DNA of 64,000 nucleotides, taken from assembly GCA_020205615.1 (NCBI GenBank), contig CM035151.1, positions 44,512,977 through 44,576,976 on the forward strand, read 5' to 3'. The DNA is from Panax quinquefolius (taxonomy: Eukaryota; Streptophyta; Magnoliopsida; Apiales; Araliaceae). This document shows, piece by piece, positions 11,691 through 23,249 of this stretch (the first letter of the stretch is position 1; every line of letters starts with the position of its first letter). Under the pieces are notes generated by a model that saw only the letters and a program-made list of their open reading frames with translations, was not told the DNA's origin and made no database searches. A program made the translations under genes and the position numbers.

Positions 11691-12100
11691 GAAATAAATT
11701 TTTCTTTAAGTCGAGGTTCTACTTGGGTATTGGATACCGACTTTGGTTATCATAAATATAGATTTATGAAGGACCAAGCGAAGTGAAAAGCTAAACAAAT
11801 ATAAGTAATCCTATGTGTGGAAAATGAAGCAAAGGTTGTTGCATTAGCCATAGAAACTTATAGTTTAGCATCACTTTCTGGAAAATCTATTAAGTCAATA
11901 AGTTGTTATTGTATTCCAGTTCTTGTTAAAAATATTATTTCCATTTTATTGTTGAACAATGAAAACTTTGGTATTATAATTAAGAACAATTGTTGTTCTA
12001 TTTATAATAATAATATTTTGTATAGAATCGGAATATTACTTAATAAATTTTGTATACTTGACTTACAAGAAAATAATTTTGCATATTGAACAAATTAGTA
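11691..12100 (+). pseudogene. Copia protease and pre-integrase remnant
   Basis: At about 11715 the frame reads STWVLDTDFGYH, corresponding to the copia protease site W-x-D-T/S-G; here the Gly is Phe. The 90-codon frame at 11817-12089 contains KVVALAIETYSL, ISCYCIPVLVKNIISI and KNNCCSIYNNNILY, which is the segment that follows the protease in copia pol. Substitutions and breaks make it inactive. Confidence 0.75.
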
Positions 12101-13830
12101 TAAGAAAAGGAGATGATCATTCAAAGAGTTGAATGTGTGTATTTGCTAAAATACAAGTGTGAATTATTTGAAAGGTTCAAAGAATTGGAAGTGAAACAAA
12201 TTGGCAAAGTATTAAGATTTTTTGATTAGATCAAGGGATAAATACTTGTGCAATAATTTTATAGATCATCTCAAATAGTTTTCTCATAATGGACACATCC
12301 TGATATGCAATAATTGATTGATGTATCTGAATGAAAAATCGTACCTTGTTGGACATGGTGCGGTCCATAATTATTTTACGGACATTCCAATCCCTCTGTG
12401 GTCATGTCCCTAGAAATGGTGACATATCTCTGAAAGGTAATCTCTAAATCCGGTCCCAAGACTCCATAAAAGTTATGGATGGGAGGATTCCTATCTTAAG
12501 AATGTTAAGATAAGGGGTTGTCCAAATTATGTGAAAAGGTTTCAAAGGATAAGCTTGGGACAAAATTTAACATGTATGATTTGTGGGACATCCTAAAGTA
12601 AGTTTAGGGCATATGTTTCTATAATCCTACTTAGCAAAAGGTGTTTGTTGCGAAACACGCCGCCTTCTAAGATAAAGGTGTTTATCATTGAAAGGGCTAG
12701 TGGGAGGATTATAGATCTTGAAAAGTTCGTGATCCACAAAATACTATAAGTCAAATAAGAGGAACTCAGTAGATGAACCTATTGTACCACAAGATAATCG
12801 TAAATCGGAATAGTACCAAAGATACCTAGGAGGTATGGATTCATCATGAATGATGATGATGAGGTACACATCATAGAAGATGATGATCCAAAGTTACATT
12901 CGATGAGGTAAGACTTCTAATGTGTACAAAAGGGTTAGATTAGGGGACCGTAAATGGAATTTCTAGTATTATATGTTGATATACTATGGATGAGGAATTA
13001 CATACCAATGCTACAATCAAGAAAGATAAAGTTGTCTAAACATTCCTCCATGAATGATTTGGAAGAGTATCTTAATTGGGGATATAAATCTATATAGATA
13101 GATTTAAGAGGATGCTCGACTTAACCCAAGGAACGTATATTCATTTGATGCTAAAGTCGTTTAGCATGGCAAACTCCAAGAGATGTCTCATGTCGATGAG
13201 CTATGGAGTGTATCTCTCTTAATAGTCCCCATAGAATCCAAAGAAGAGAGATCGCATGAGTGACAATCATGTATGCAATGAAATATACGAGACCTGATGT
13301 TGATCGGTCATATTCTGGAGAAGATCACCGTAAGACGGTGAAAAACATCTTAAAGTTCTTAACCAAGCACTAAGGATGTGAGCATACATGGTGGGTGCGA
13401 ATTAAAACTAGAGGGCTTTACGGACTCAAGTTTTTCGAATGCACCAAGACGATCGAAAATCCACTTTAAGGTAAAGTGTTACCTTGAATGGTGCGAGTGA
13501 ATTGAAAGGTTCCAAATAGCAAAGAGTTCTTTGGTTTAGTGATAAAGACAAAGTATATAGCTATAAATGAAGTCGCAAGTTGATTGTTTGGATTAAAAGT
13601 TCATTACGAACTAGGAATAGTTCCCAAGTCTCATCTTGGATCTAAACTTGTGTTGTGGCACTTTCATTTGATTATTAGAATCATTGAAAGATGGGAAATC
13701 ACTATAGAGATAGTGGACTCTCAAGAACAACATTACATATCCATTAACTAAAGCTTATCCAACGGCGGATAATCGTCACTTAGAGAAGAAGAGTATAAGA
13801 TACCATGACGATTGGCTTTAGTGCAAGTGG
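12101..13830 (+). pseudogene. Copia integrase/RT/RNase H remnants
   Basis: Scattered, frameshifted fragments remain. DMVRSII (about 12353) corresponds to the end of the integrase core. FLVLYVDDILWMRN at about 12960 carries the YVDD catalytic motif of copia RT. KYTRPDVDRSYS-like and KFLTKH segments near 13280-13370 match the RT-RNase H connection. No frame longer than about 60 codons survives. The order fits copia (integrase before RT). Confidence 0.78.
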
Positions 13831-13835
13831 GAGAT
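13822..13835 (+). promoter_or_regulatory. PPT of the copia element
   Basis: CAAGTGGGAGAT precedes the TG of the right LTR at 13836. This is the usual purine tract of plant copia elements. Confidence 0.7.
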
Positions 13836-15451
13836 TGAAAGTAGTATGCATACAAGCCAATCATATTTGATGATAAAGCATATACTTTGTAAACAATCTT
13901 ATTCATTTATTAATAAAAAGTATTAATTTATTAAAGGCTTTTAATTATCTACATGATCTTTGTTTTATAATATGTGATAAACCCATAGTTTTAAGCAATG
14001 CTTTTAGAATAATGATGATGATCATTCTAATGAGATCTAAATTCTTAGAAAGCTTAAAACTAAAATAGTTCCCAATCATTGGATTACTAAATTAGGGATT
14101 AGTGAATCCGGATAGATTGGTACATACGTTGCTTTGCTCATAATAAGTTGTACATGGAGATAATGTATGATCGATAAAGAATCTACCACTTCTAATAAAA
14201 GAAGAGAATGTCCTATGTGATTCGATAAATGACAACCCAAGAGTCCTTGGTTAAAGCGGCGGAATGAAATTAGAAAGGAGTTTCTAATTTGCATTATTTG
14301 GAGTTATGCATTTAAGGATCGAAATACATATAATTAAATAAAATAAGACTTAACAAGAATTCCATGTCTTATATTTAATTGGGACATTGTATGGTGGAAG
14401 GATTGAATTGTCGACGATAACTATTTACTCAAAGGTTCTTTAATGATTAATGTTGAAATCTATATTATCTGGAAAGTCGTTGATCGCTAGGGAGGCTTAT
14501 CCCTATTGTAGAATAAATATTATTTATTTAAATAAATTAATTATTTAATTTATTTATTTAAATAAGATTAGAATTGTTCTAATTGATTTATTCACAACCT
14601 TTAATATGGAGAACCTAAAGGGTCACACCATAAAAAGGAAGAATAATTATTTAAGAAGTTAATGGCATAATCGTAATAATATGTTATGTATATTTAATTT
14701 AATCTATGGTGATAGAATAAATTAAATAACTTAATATTTATTATTTAATATTTTAGAAATATTAAATATAAATTAATAAGAGGAGTCTTATTAATATTAT
14801 TACAATTATTATTATTTTAATTTCTAAAAGAGTTTAGGAATTAATTTAATATAAGTACTCTCATTTATTCCTAATTGGATTAGGAAGGAAAATTAGTTAA
14901 AGGAGTTTTAATTAATTATCCCTAATAAGATTAGGGAGCTTAATTAATTAAAAGAATTTAATTAATTAAATAAATCCCAATTCCTTAATTGTTAAGGTGG
15001 GTTGCCCACATCTATTAATAAGAGGAGTCTTATTATGGGTTATGGGTTGTTGACTTTTTCAACATACGAGATAATTCCAATTGTTGGGAGAGTACACCTT
15101 TTTTATATAGAGATAGAAAACTAGGGTTTTGAGCCAAATACCCATCTTCTTGAATTTTCTTCTTCCTTGGTGGATCACCTCTGAGGCCAAACATTTGGGT
15201 GGCTAACGTTGATCAAAGGAAGGAACCAAACCCGTGGATTCAAGTTGAGCGAAAAAGGATTGGAGGTGAACTTGTACACGAGGAAGCTCGATCTTCAAGT
15301 ATGATTTTATTCTTTATCTTTTCGTTTAATTAATAATTTTGCATAAAGGGTGATCCGGGTATATGGTTTGTAAATTTTTAAACTCTGATTTTTACACGCT
15401 TCCGCATTATTTTGCAATTTGATTGCGTTCATGAATATTACAAACCTAACA
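13836..15451 (+). repeat. 3' LTR of the copia element
   Basis: Starts TGAAAGTAGTATGC and ends ATTACAAACCTAACA, after which Gy-A integrase resumes. It matches 6544-8390 apart from an internal deletion at about 14139, where GCTCATAATAAGTTG joins sequences 265 bp apart in the other LTR. Confidence 0.88.
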
Positions 15452-16461
15452 AAACCGTGGGAAGACCCGTAACGAAATCCATGGTAATGTGTTCCCACTT
15501 CCATTTCGGAATCTCAAGTGGTTGCAATAGACCCTTTGGCACTTGATGCTTCGCCTTTACACGTTGACAAGTTAAACACCTCGAGATAAACTTCGCGTTC
15601 TCTCTATTCATATTGTTCCACCAAAATGTATGTTAAAGATCATGATACATTTTGGTACTTCCAGGATGGATTGCAAACGGTGTATTGTATGCCTCCATCA
15701 TGATCTTGTATTTCAAATCAGAGTCATTAGGAACACAAAGTCTGGAGTGTACTCGAAGTATTCTTTCTTCATCGATTCTTGCTTCTGGAATAGCACCTTC
15801 TTGTACTTTCTTCTTCATACGCATCAGCTCTGGGTCTGTGGCTTGAGCAACTTTAACTTTTTCTATTAAAGTCGATTCTATGCGTATATTTGACATCATC
15901 GCATGGGTCCCCCGAGTCTTGAATTCTATCTTCATCTGTTGTAAATCACACAAAACAGGCCTTTGTGCTGACAACATTGCACTTGTTCCCGCATATGATC
16001 TTCTACTTAATGCGTCAGCTACCACGTTCGCTTTTCTAGGATGGTATTGAATGGTATGGTCGTAGTCTTTCAACAGCTCGAGCCATCGTCGTTACCGCAT
16101 ATTGAGTTCCTTTTGGGTGAAGAAATATTTGAGACTTTTATGGTCTAAATATATCTTCACTTTCTCCCCATATAAATAGTACCTCCAGATCTTTAGTGCG
16201 AAACTGACTGCTGCCAACTCTAGATCATGTGTAGGATATTTCCTCTCATGCTCTTTAAGTTGTCGCGAGGCATAGGCTATGACTTTCCCATGTTGCATGA
16301 GAACACATCCTAACCCTTACCCGAAGCATCGCTGTAGATAACAAATCCATCCGAACCAGATGGTATTGTCAGAACAGGTGCCGAAATGAGTCTCCTCTTG
16401 AGATCTTGGAAACTCTTCTCGCATTCCTCGCTCCATACAAATTTTATATCTTTGAGTCGAG
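15452..16461 (-). pseudogene. RNase H and N-terminal integrase of Gy-A
   Basis: Reading right to left: an RNase H start with IYSDAS near 16350; [19 protein letters not shown] (16092-16298); a frame at 15633-16073 with RKANVVADALSRR; then TKMYHDL and, after a break, the integrase zinc-binding region with CLTCQRVKA and the beginning of the core (WKWEHITMDFVTGLP). RNase H removes the RNA template; integrase joins cDNA to the genome. The core breaks off at 15452 where the copia element starts, and about 100 residues between GLP and LVEF are missing. Confidence 0.88.
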
Positions 16462-16869
16462 TCACCGAGTTAATCGAATGGCGATTCGAGAAAATCCTTC
16501 CACAAATCTCCGATAATAACCAGCTAAGCCCAGAAAGCTACGTACTTCGGTCACCGATTTCGGTTGCTCCCAACTTTGTATTGCTTCAATCTTCGCTGGG
16601 TCAATAGATACTCCATGTTTTAACACCACGTGCCCAAGGAATGCTACTTCCTCAAGCCAGAAATCGCATTTCTTTAGCTTGGCATATAGCTTGTTATCAT
16701 GAAACCTTTGCTGTACCAGCTTCAAATGATGCTCATGATCTTCACGACTTTTGGAATAGATGAGGATGTCATCAATAAAGACGACAACAAACTGATCCAA
16801 ATATTCCTTGAATACTCGATTCATCATATCCATGAAAGCCGCAGGAGCATTAGTCAATCCGAAAGACAT
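16462..16869 (-). pseudogene. Reverse transcriptase palm/thumb of Gy-A
   Basis: The 135-residue frame starts [20 protein letters not shown] and carries the catalytic FIDDILIYS motif, then FLGHVV and [19 protein letters not shown]. These are hallmarks of gypsy RT. It is separated by a frame break (about 16870-16990) from the upstream RT fingers on the 16992-18119 frame. A TGA ends it before RNase H. The catalytic Asp pair is intact here, unlike the protease. Confidence 0.92.
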
Positions 16870-16991
16870 GACTAAGAATTCATAATGCCCGTCTCGAAGT
16901 TACTCGAATGCGTCTTTGGAATATCCTCAATTCTAATCTTCAACTGATGATATCCAGAACAAAGATTGATCTTTGAAAAGAATTGTGCTCC

Positions 16992-18119
16992 TTATAACTG
17001 GTCAAACAGGTCATCAATACGAGGTAGTGGATACATATTCTTGATGGTGACATGGTTCAATTCTTGGTAGTTAATACAAAGTCGAATACTCCCGTCGTTC
17101 TTCTTTACAAATAAAATAAGAGCACCCCAAGGAGATGTACTAGGATGAATGAAACCGATGTCCAGCAACTCCTGTAGTTGGATCTTTAACTCCTGAAGTT
17201 CAATAGGAACCATTCGATATGGGGATTTAGAAATGGGCTTTGTACTAGGTTCAAGGTCAATAAAAAATTCAACTTCTCGTTCTGGGGGTAGACCGGGAAG
17301 TTCTTCAGGAAATACGTCAGGAAATTCTCTAACAACAGAAATATTATTCAAATCTGACGTGTTTTTGTTCAAGTCTGTGACATGGGCTAAGAAAGCTTGA
17401 CATCCGTTTTTCAATAAACGAATAGCTTTATGGCTTGATATGACAGTGATTGACTTTAGTGGTTTGGTTGTTTGAATTCGCATAACAGGTTGGTTAGGAA
17501 TATAAAAATGAACAACCTTACGAAAACAATCAATTTTAGCATGATGAGTGGTTAACCAATCAATCCCTAAAATCACATCAAATGCAAGTATTTTCAACGA
17601 AATAAGATCGGCAGGTAATGTGATGGTTCCAACTTGAATCAAGCAAGATTTATAAATAGTAGATGTAACGAAAGTTTCTCCTAACGGAGTCTCAATAGAT
17701 AAGTCAAGGTCTAATTTCTCCGGAATCAAGTTTAAACATTGAACATAAGCATGAGAGATAAAAGAATAGGTAGAACCGGTATTTAATAAGGTATAAACTT
17801 CGCAAGAGTTTATGATTAGCTTACCCGTGATCACCTTGTTTGGGTTCCTTGCACTTTGACCAGTCACGACAAACGCTCTTCCAGGAACCGTTGACTTTGA
17901 CTTTTCTGGGACAGCCTTTTGAGTCACCATCCCCACTGGACTTGGTTTCACTACAATGCAATCTCGAGCGATATGTCCTTCCTTTCCACAATTATAGCAT
18001 ACCTTGAACTGTTGTGGGCAGTTTGGGCGGATATGTCCCTCTTTTCCACATTTATAGCATACGACTGGTGGTCGTTCTCCTCCCTTAGAACCAGTTGCTG
18101 CTGGTACTGACGTCTTCAC
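16992..18119 (-). pseudogene. Gag knuckles, protease and RT fingers of Gy-A
   Basis: A 375-residue frame contains two CCHC knuckles ([14 protein letters not shown] and [14 protein letters not shown]). The protease follows: [20 protein letters not shown], then [10 protein letters not shown]. Next is the [20 protein letters not shown] linker and RT motifs ending [13 protein letters not shown]. Gypsy protease needs D-T-G; here it is N-T-G, a change that should abolish catalysis. The first residue is a GTG codon and coding clearly extends upstream, so this is part of a longer broken polyprotein rather than a gene start. Confidence 0.92.
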
Positions 18120-19002
18120 ATTGTCATTGTTGAATCTCCTCTTTTTAAAATCTCCCCCCGACTCGCTTCTTCTATTTTCATGGCCACGATTATCACCAGA
18201 GTGGTTACCACTTTTGTCCGAATGTTTTCCTCCCCGCTGGTTTTCATTGCTCCGATGACTGCAGCCACCGGTATGACCCTGGTTGTGGTCCCTCGGTTGA
18301 ACGTACTCGTTACCTCGCTCTAATAATTGAGCCCTGTTGACAACATCTAAATATAAAGAAAATTTATGAGAGATAAGATATTACCGGATCTCGGGTTTTA
18401 AACTCTCAGAAATATCCTCGTCATTCGTTCCTCATTCTCTACCAAATGAGGTGTAAACTTGGATAACTCTGCGAACTTCACCTCGTACTGGGACACTATC
18501 ATGTTGTTTTGTTCTAATCTAATAAACTCTACCTCCTTCATATGGTGAATACTTTCGGAAAGTACTTGTCATTGAAAAGTTTCAAACGTTCCCCAAGACA
18601 TCTTGAAGTCTTGGCAATGATGTACGCTTCACGACTCTCACGGTGATACGCCTCACCACGGAACATAAAGGTGGCGAATAGAACCTTCATTCCTCCTCCG
18701 CATCCCAAGACATCGAATATTTTGCTAATTTGTTTAACCCACGTCTCTACTATGATCGGATCCGGCTTTCCAATAAATTCTGGTGGTCCGAACTCTTTGA
18801 ACTGCTTGGCTGTGACAAACCGCGTGTTGCTATCATTTCCACCCGTATTTTGTACACGAGTCTCCCTCGTCTGGTTTTGCATGAACTGTAAAAAGCTCCT
18901 AAACATCACGTCGTTCATCGTCTGCTCAGTGGTGTTGTTTACAGGAGGAACATTGCCGGCATGTTGCACATTCTCCTCATTGGTGAGTAAAGGTGTCTCC
19001 AT
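18120..19002 (-). pseudogene. Gag (capsid) of Gy-A
   Basis: The frame at 18538-19002 begins METPLLTNEENVQHAG and continues through QFKEFGPPEFIGKPDP, ETWVKQISKIFDVLGC and LFNDKYFP, the retrotransposon gag domain. After a frame break the sequence still matches HHMKEVEFIRLEQ-type gag and a basic spacer down to the zinc knuckles at about 18090. This start is the likely authentic one: it is about 210 bases from the PBS. Several stops lie between 18120 and 18537. Confidence 0.85.
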
Positions 19003-19213
19003 GATCTAATTTACTCCACTGTTAACATTCTCAGTTGCCATATTCAAATACTGCCATAAAACAAAGGTTAATTAAAGAAATTAACATATCACATAATATC
19101 CCTAAATTCTAACCAACCAACAAATAAGCTTTAGATATGACACACTAGCGAAGGATTACTCGTCTCTCCCCTCCTAGTACTATTCCCCGATCTTCGCCAC
19201 AGACCATAACCCT

Positions 19214-19225
19214 AAGCTCTGATAC
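19214..19225 (-). promoter_or_regulatory. PBS of Gy-A
   Basis: On the - strand TGTATCAGAGCT lies a few bases inside the LTR. It is the methionine-tRNA-type site TGGTATCAGAGC with one change. The intact form is present in Gy-B at 44676-44687. Confidence 0.75.
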
Positions 19226-19229
19226 AAAC

Positions 19230-20526
19230 TGTGACGCCCCCAAAATAGGTATACAACACCCATTCTGAGTCGCCAAATACATGGTATAGAAAAAACTATA
19301 ACTTTATTAATACAATTGTCGTGCAAAATACGACAACACTTAGACTGTGAGTTTAAATACAAATATTGTCATCTAGACAATATCCACACTCAAATAAGTC
19401 CTCATTACAATTATTGATACACTATTTTAAAAAATAGTGAGGACTACTAAAACAACTTCTAGAACCATCATTCCACACCCCGACTAGTACTCGCTACATT
19501 CTCGCCTCCTGAGAAGAAAAATGGAACAAAAGGAAATGGGTGAGCTCAACTAGCCCAGTAAAGAACATTATGACTAAGATAATATAGAAAAAATTATCGT
19601 AAAATCTAATAGAATACAATAGACAACCAGTTTTAAATCAATATTCGCAGCGCAAATAATAATTCATTAAAAGAGTTAAGTAGAGAATAAAATCTACTAT
19701 CTTCTATATATGAATTTAAAAGTCCATCGTCAATATTTTATCCTTGTAACATCAATCAATATATATCTGGAATCAAATATTCATCTTTGCACTACAGGCC
19801 AAAGATATTCATCAGTTGGTCATGTTCATCTAAACACATGTTCATCTTTGAACTACGACTTAAAGATATTCATTAGAAAATCATTCATCTTTGTACTACA
19901 GGCCAAAGATATTCAGTTATATCATCATTTAGGACTTAGGATGATGAAAAATATTTTAAAGAAAACGAATCCAATGAAGCAAAAGAACAAATATTAAGGA
20001 TTCGTACTTTAAACAATCCAAGTTCAAAAATACTTCATAAATAACCATAGTGGAGTAAAATTCAAGAATGAAGATCAAAATATGGATACAATCAAAGCTA
20101 GTATCCATAATAGATATCTTGGACAAACAGTGAAAATTTAATTTTTCTGTGAATAGTGTCGTATTCGCGAATAGTGCTATATACGTAAATAGTGTCGTAT
20201 ACGTGAATAGTAACCCCGACACTAAAAGATAAGAATTTTACAAGAAAAATCTTACCAATATTCCGACATAATGATATCGAAAGAAATAATATCATTTATA
20301 AAAAAATAACATCCCTTACCTCGAAAAGATGTATTTAACTTGAATATCGGATATAGTCTGAAGGAACTTGCACCGTATAGCAACACTTAAAGTACCAAAA
20401 TACTCACAAAAATACGCTCGATATTATAGAGAGAAAACTTTAGTTTACGGTGTGATTTTCAATTCTAACATAAGCACCTATTTATAGGAAAATGCTTAGA
20501 ACACCAAAGCGTAAAATATAATAAAA

Positions 20527-20565
<39 letters not shown>

Positions 20566-21845
20566 TTCTTATGCACACTTTTACCAACCGATTTTAGCAC
20601 TTTGCACATGTTATTGTGGCCTACAAAATGAAAAAAATGTTTTTATTAAAAAAAATTAAAACTTCAAAAATCAATTATTCCGGAACTTCAATAATTCATA
20701 ATAAATAGCCCTTTTATCAGAAAAATTCGAATTTTATGTCCTTCCATAGGAAATTCAATTTTCTACAACTTTGTAAGTTTAAGTTTTTCCAAATTTCAAA
20801 TAGAAATTGACCGAAATCCATATACGAACGATTTTATAGGCTATAATCAAATTTTAGTCAAAAATTGGGTCCACCAACATGTTTAACACGTTTTTAGCAT
20901 TTTTTACAACAAAAATACTCCTTCTCCTCATTTACTCATATATCCCATATTCATTGTAAAAATATCGCCATTATTATATTATTATAATATAATAATATAT
21001 TTAAATAAATTATTTTATTAGAAAAGATAAAATATCAATTTTCAATAATTGTCACTTTTCTAAAAATTCCTCCAATTATCCACATAAAATAAATATTTTC
21101 CTTATCATATAAATTAATAATTAATTATTCACAAATAATATTACAGGATCACAATGATGACAATCAGGTCGTTCCCAGGAAAGTGGGGGCTTTCCAATAA
21201 GGATTTCTCCTTATTGGCGCGCAATTAGGTGACCAAACATCTCCTTAGACAGAACTTTCTAGACATTGCCAATAATGTTATCTAGTAATATTATTAAAAT
21301 AATATGAATTATTGATCTGATAATGGGAAATACTGTGTAGTGACAATTATTGAAACAACAATAATATAAAATATCAACGTAGCAATTATTGAATCAATAA
21401 AATAAATATTGAATAAGAATTATCGTAACAATTATTGAGTAATGTCTTCACGTAAGAATCAATAATTGGTGCAATATCGTATGCTACTTGTAACACCGCC
21501 AGACATCGCTTTTAACTCACCGGTTCCAACAACAGTGTTAATGGTAACAACTACGCCGTTATTTATAAAAACTCATACTTGTTGTTTTCTTCATCCAATC
21601 GCTTTACGTTATGGTGCCCACAAAAGGTCACACTGTCAGTGATAATTATTCCCAAGCAAAGAAGAATATTCTCCGACCAAACGAAAATTCCTCGACAACA
21701 ATGAATATTTTATAACCACTTGCTTATTTAAAATATTTGCGCATTTTACCCATAACTAACCACATTAATCAAATCAACCCCATACTATTTAAAAATAATA
21801 AATAGAGGAAATTCTATTTTATTTATAAAAAGTTGGGGTCTTACA
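19230..21845 (-). repeat. 5' LTR of Gy-A
   Basis: On the + strand it begins TGTGACGCCCCC and ends GGGGTCTTACA, so on the - strand it runs TGTAAGACCCC...GGGGGCGTCACA. A TATA box is at 20478-20486, followed by a splice-donor-like GAGGTAAGG at about 20314-20322. Short repeats around the GTGAATAGT core are at 20150-20215. A segment near 21170-21250 is shared, inverted, with the solo LTR at about 30890-30985. The 3' partner LTR is not in the window. Confidence 0.88.
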
Positions 21846-23240
21846 TCTCTTCTTTTTTCTTTTCTTTTATTTTTTATTTTCAATACGATTAGATTAAAAA
21901 ATACTCATTCCATCCTTAAAAGGACTAAAGGTACAATTGTTTTTCCCTTAAACTAAAAAGATAAGCAAAGATACAAAAAGTGAAGGGATTTATGCATGTC
22001 ATTTAGTGAGATCCAATAGTATCTTCACTTTATATAAATTTGAAAGGTCACTAATTAATGATAAATTTAAAACATTTTTTAATCTCTTTCATCTATTTTT
22101 ACTTTTCTTAATTTGTGCAAAATTGTACTTTACTCATCATTTTGATTACGAGTGCGTATAAATTCTAAAGTGTGTGTGCAATAGCCAAACATGATTAAGA
22201 CATGCTTTAAATTATTCTTTTTTATTATTATTTTAAAACAATTTAAAATAGTTTTAATTTAAAATAGATGTAAATTCACCTAGTTTTTTATCTAAAAGAT
22301 ACTACTACTACGTAACTTCATCTCAAAATATAAAATTACTTTCCTATATAAGAGAATACTTAACTTTTTCTCTTCTTTTTTCGGTAAGATGAGAGGCATT
22401 TAGTTCAATTAAATTTTTGTTTCAAAGTCCCACATAGTCTAGTTAACATCTTTTGTCCCTACTTTTTGTCAATAAATAGAGGAGAGGTTAAGTCAAAAAA
22501 ATTCAAGTAAAATGTACATGGGCTTGTGTTGGGTTTGGTTAGGCCTGACATAGTCCCACATAGTCTAATAAAAAGTTTTTTGCCCCTGCCTTTCTTTAAT
22601 AAAAGGAGGAGAAGTTGAGTTTAAATTTTTTAAGTAAAGAGCACTTGGGCCTAATGAGGCCTGGCTCGGCCTGGCCTGTAGGCCTCAACAGGTCGAATTT
22701 TTTTAATCCCAACCTGGCCTGGCCCGACCTTGCCTTGAATCAAAAGGAAGACCTAACCTGGCCTGATCAACGACTAAGGCATGGTAAGCTTAGGTTGGAC
22801 CAGGCCAGGTCGCCCTATTGTGTATCACTACCTCGGGCTTAATAACTCGAGCAACCTAGGCCACGATTTGAGACATTAGGCTTGCGACATATCTTTTATA
22901 TTTTTATTAATTGCCGTTATTTTTTCATACCTTCATACCCCACAACTAAGAGTTAGGGTAATCACAAAGTGCAAACAGGCATATGAGGTCAAGTCTATTC
23001 CAAAAAGCGCTTTGAACTAGGATGTCGTGTCCAATCAAAAGATTGAATAGTCTTAATTCTTTAATCATTCCCGTGATTCTTACTCCACGGACACTTATCA
23101 AAATTAATCCCATTCATAAAAAGTTAAACAAAAGTTTTCTCTTTTAAAACCTTTTTATAAGAATATTTAACATGTATATTATCGCTAATGCATGTAAATG
23201 GAGACTAAAAGTACACAAAGAGATGAAAGATTCATACCTC
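21846..23240. other. Gene-free segment with a tandem duplication and a GGCCTGG-rich block
   Basis: No gene or complete element recognised. Two diverged copies of a ~105-bp unit (about 22423-22527 and 22547-22652) each contain TCCCACATAGTCTA, an AATAAA(T/A)-like box and GGAGGAGA(G/A). A CCTGG/GGCCT-rich block at about 22655-22850 gives a 75-codon frame that looks like a composition effect. The rest is AT-rich. Confidence 0.5.
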
Positions 23241-23249
23241 ACATGTGAA

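Larger units (their letters stand above)
6532..15451 (+). mobile_element. Decayed Ty1/copia retrotransposon
   Basis: Two long terminal repeats (6532-8390 and 13836-15451) flank remnants of a copia polyprotein in the order gag, protease, integrase, RT-RNase H. A methionine-tRNA-type PBS follows the left LTR and a purine tract precedes the right one. The element sits in the integrase of Gy-A in the opposite orientation. No target-site duplication is visible. The left LTR lacks the first tens of bases found in the right LTR, which fits a deletion at the left junction. Confidence 0.88.
6103..21845 (-). mobile_element. Gypsy LTR retrotransposon Gy-A, split by a copia element
   Basis: Minus-strand element: LTR (19230-21845), PBS, gag, CCHC knuckles, protease, RT, RNase H and integrase in normal gypsy order. 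The integrase continues at 6103-6531, on the far side of a copia insertion (6532-15451). The 3' end and 3' LTR are cut off at 6102 by Gy-B. Gag, protease and LTR ends resemble Gy-B closely enough that Gy-A looks like the pol-bearing relative of that family. Many stops and frameshifts mean this copy is dead. Confidence 0.85.

Noticed and set aside
22615..22842. 75-codon Trp/Pro-rich frame
   Set aside because: It comes from the CCTGG/GGCCT-rich block; no start context or known domain, and the composition alone gives the frame.
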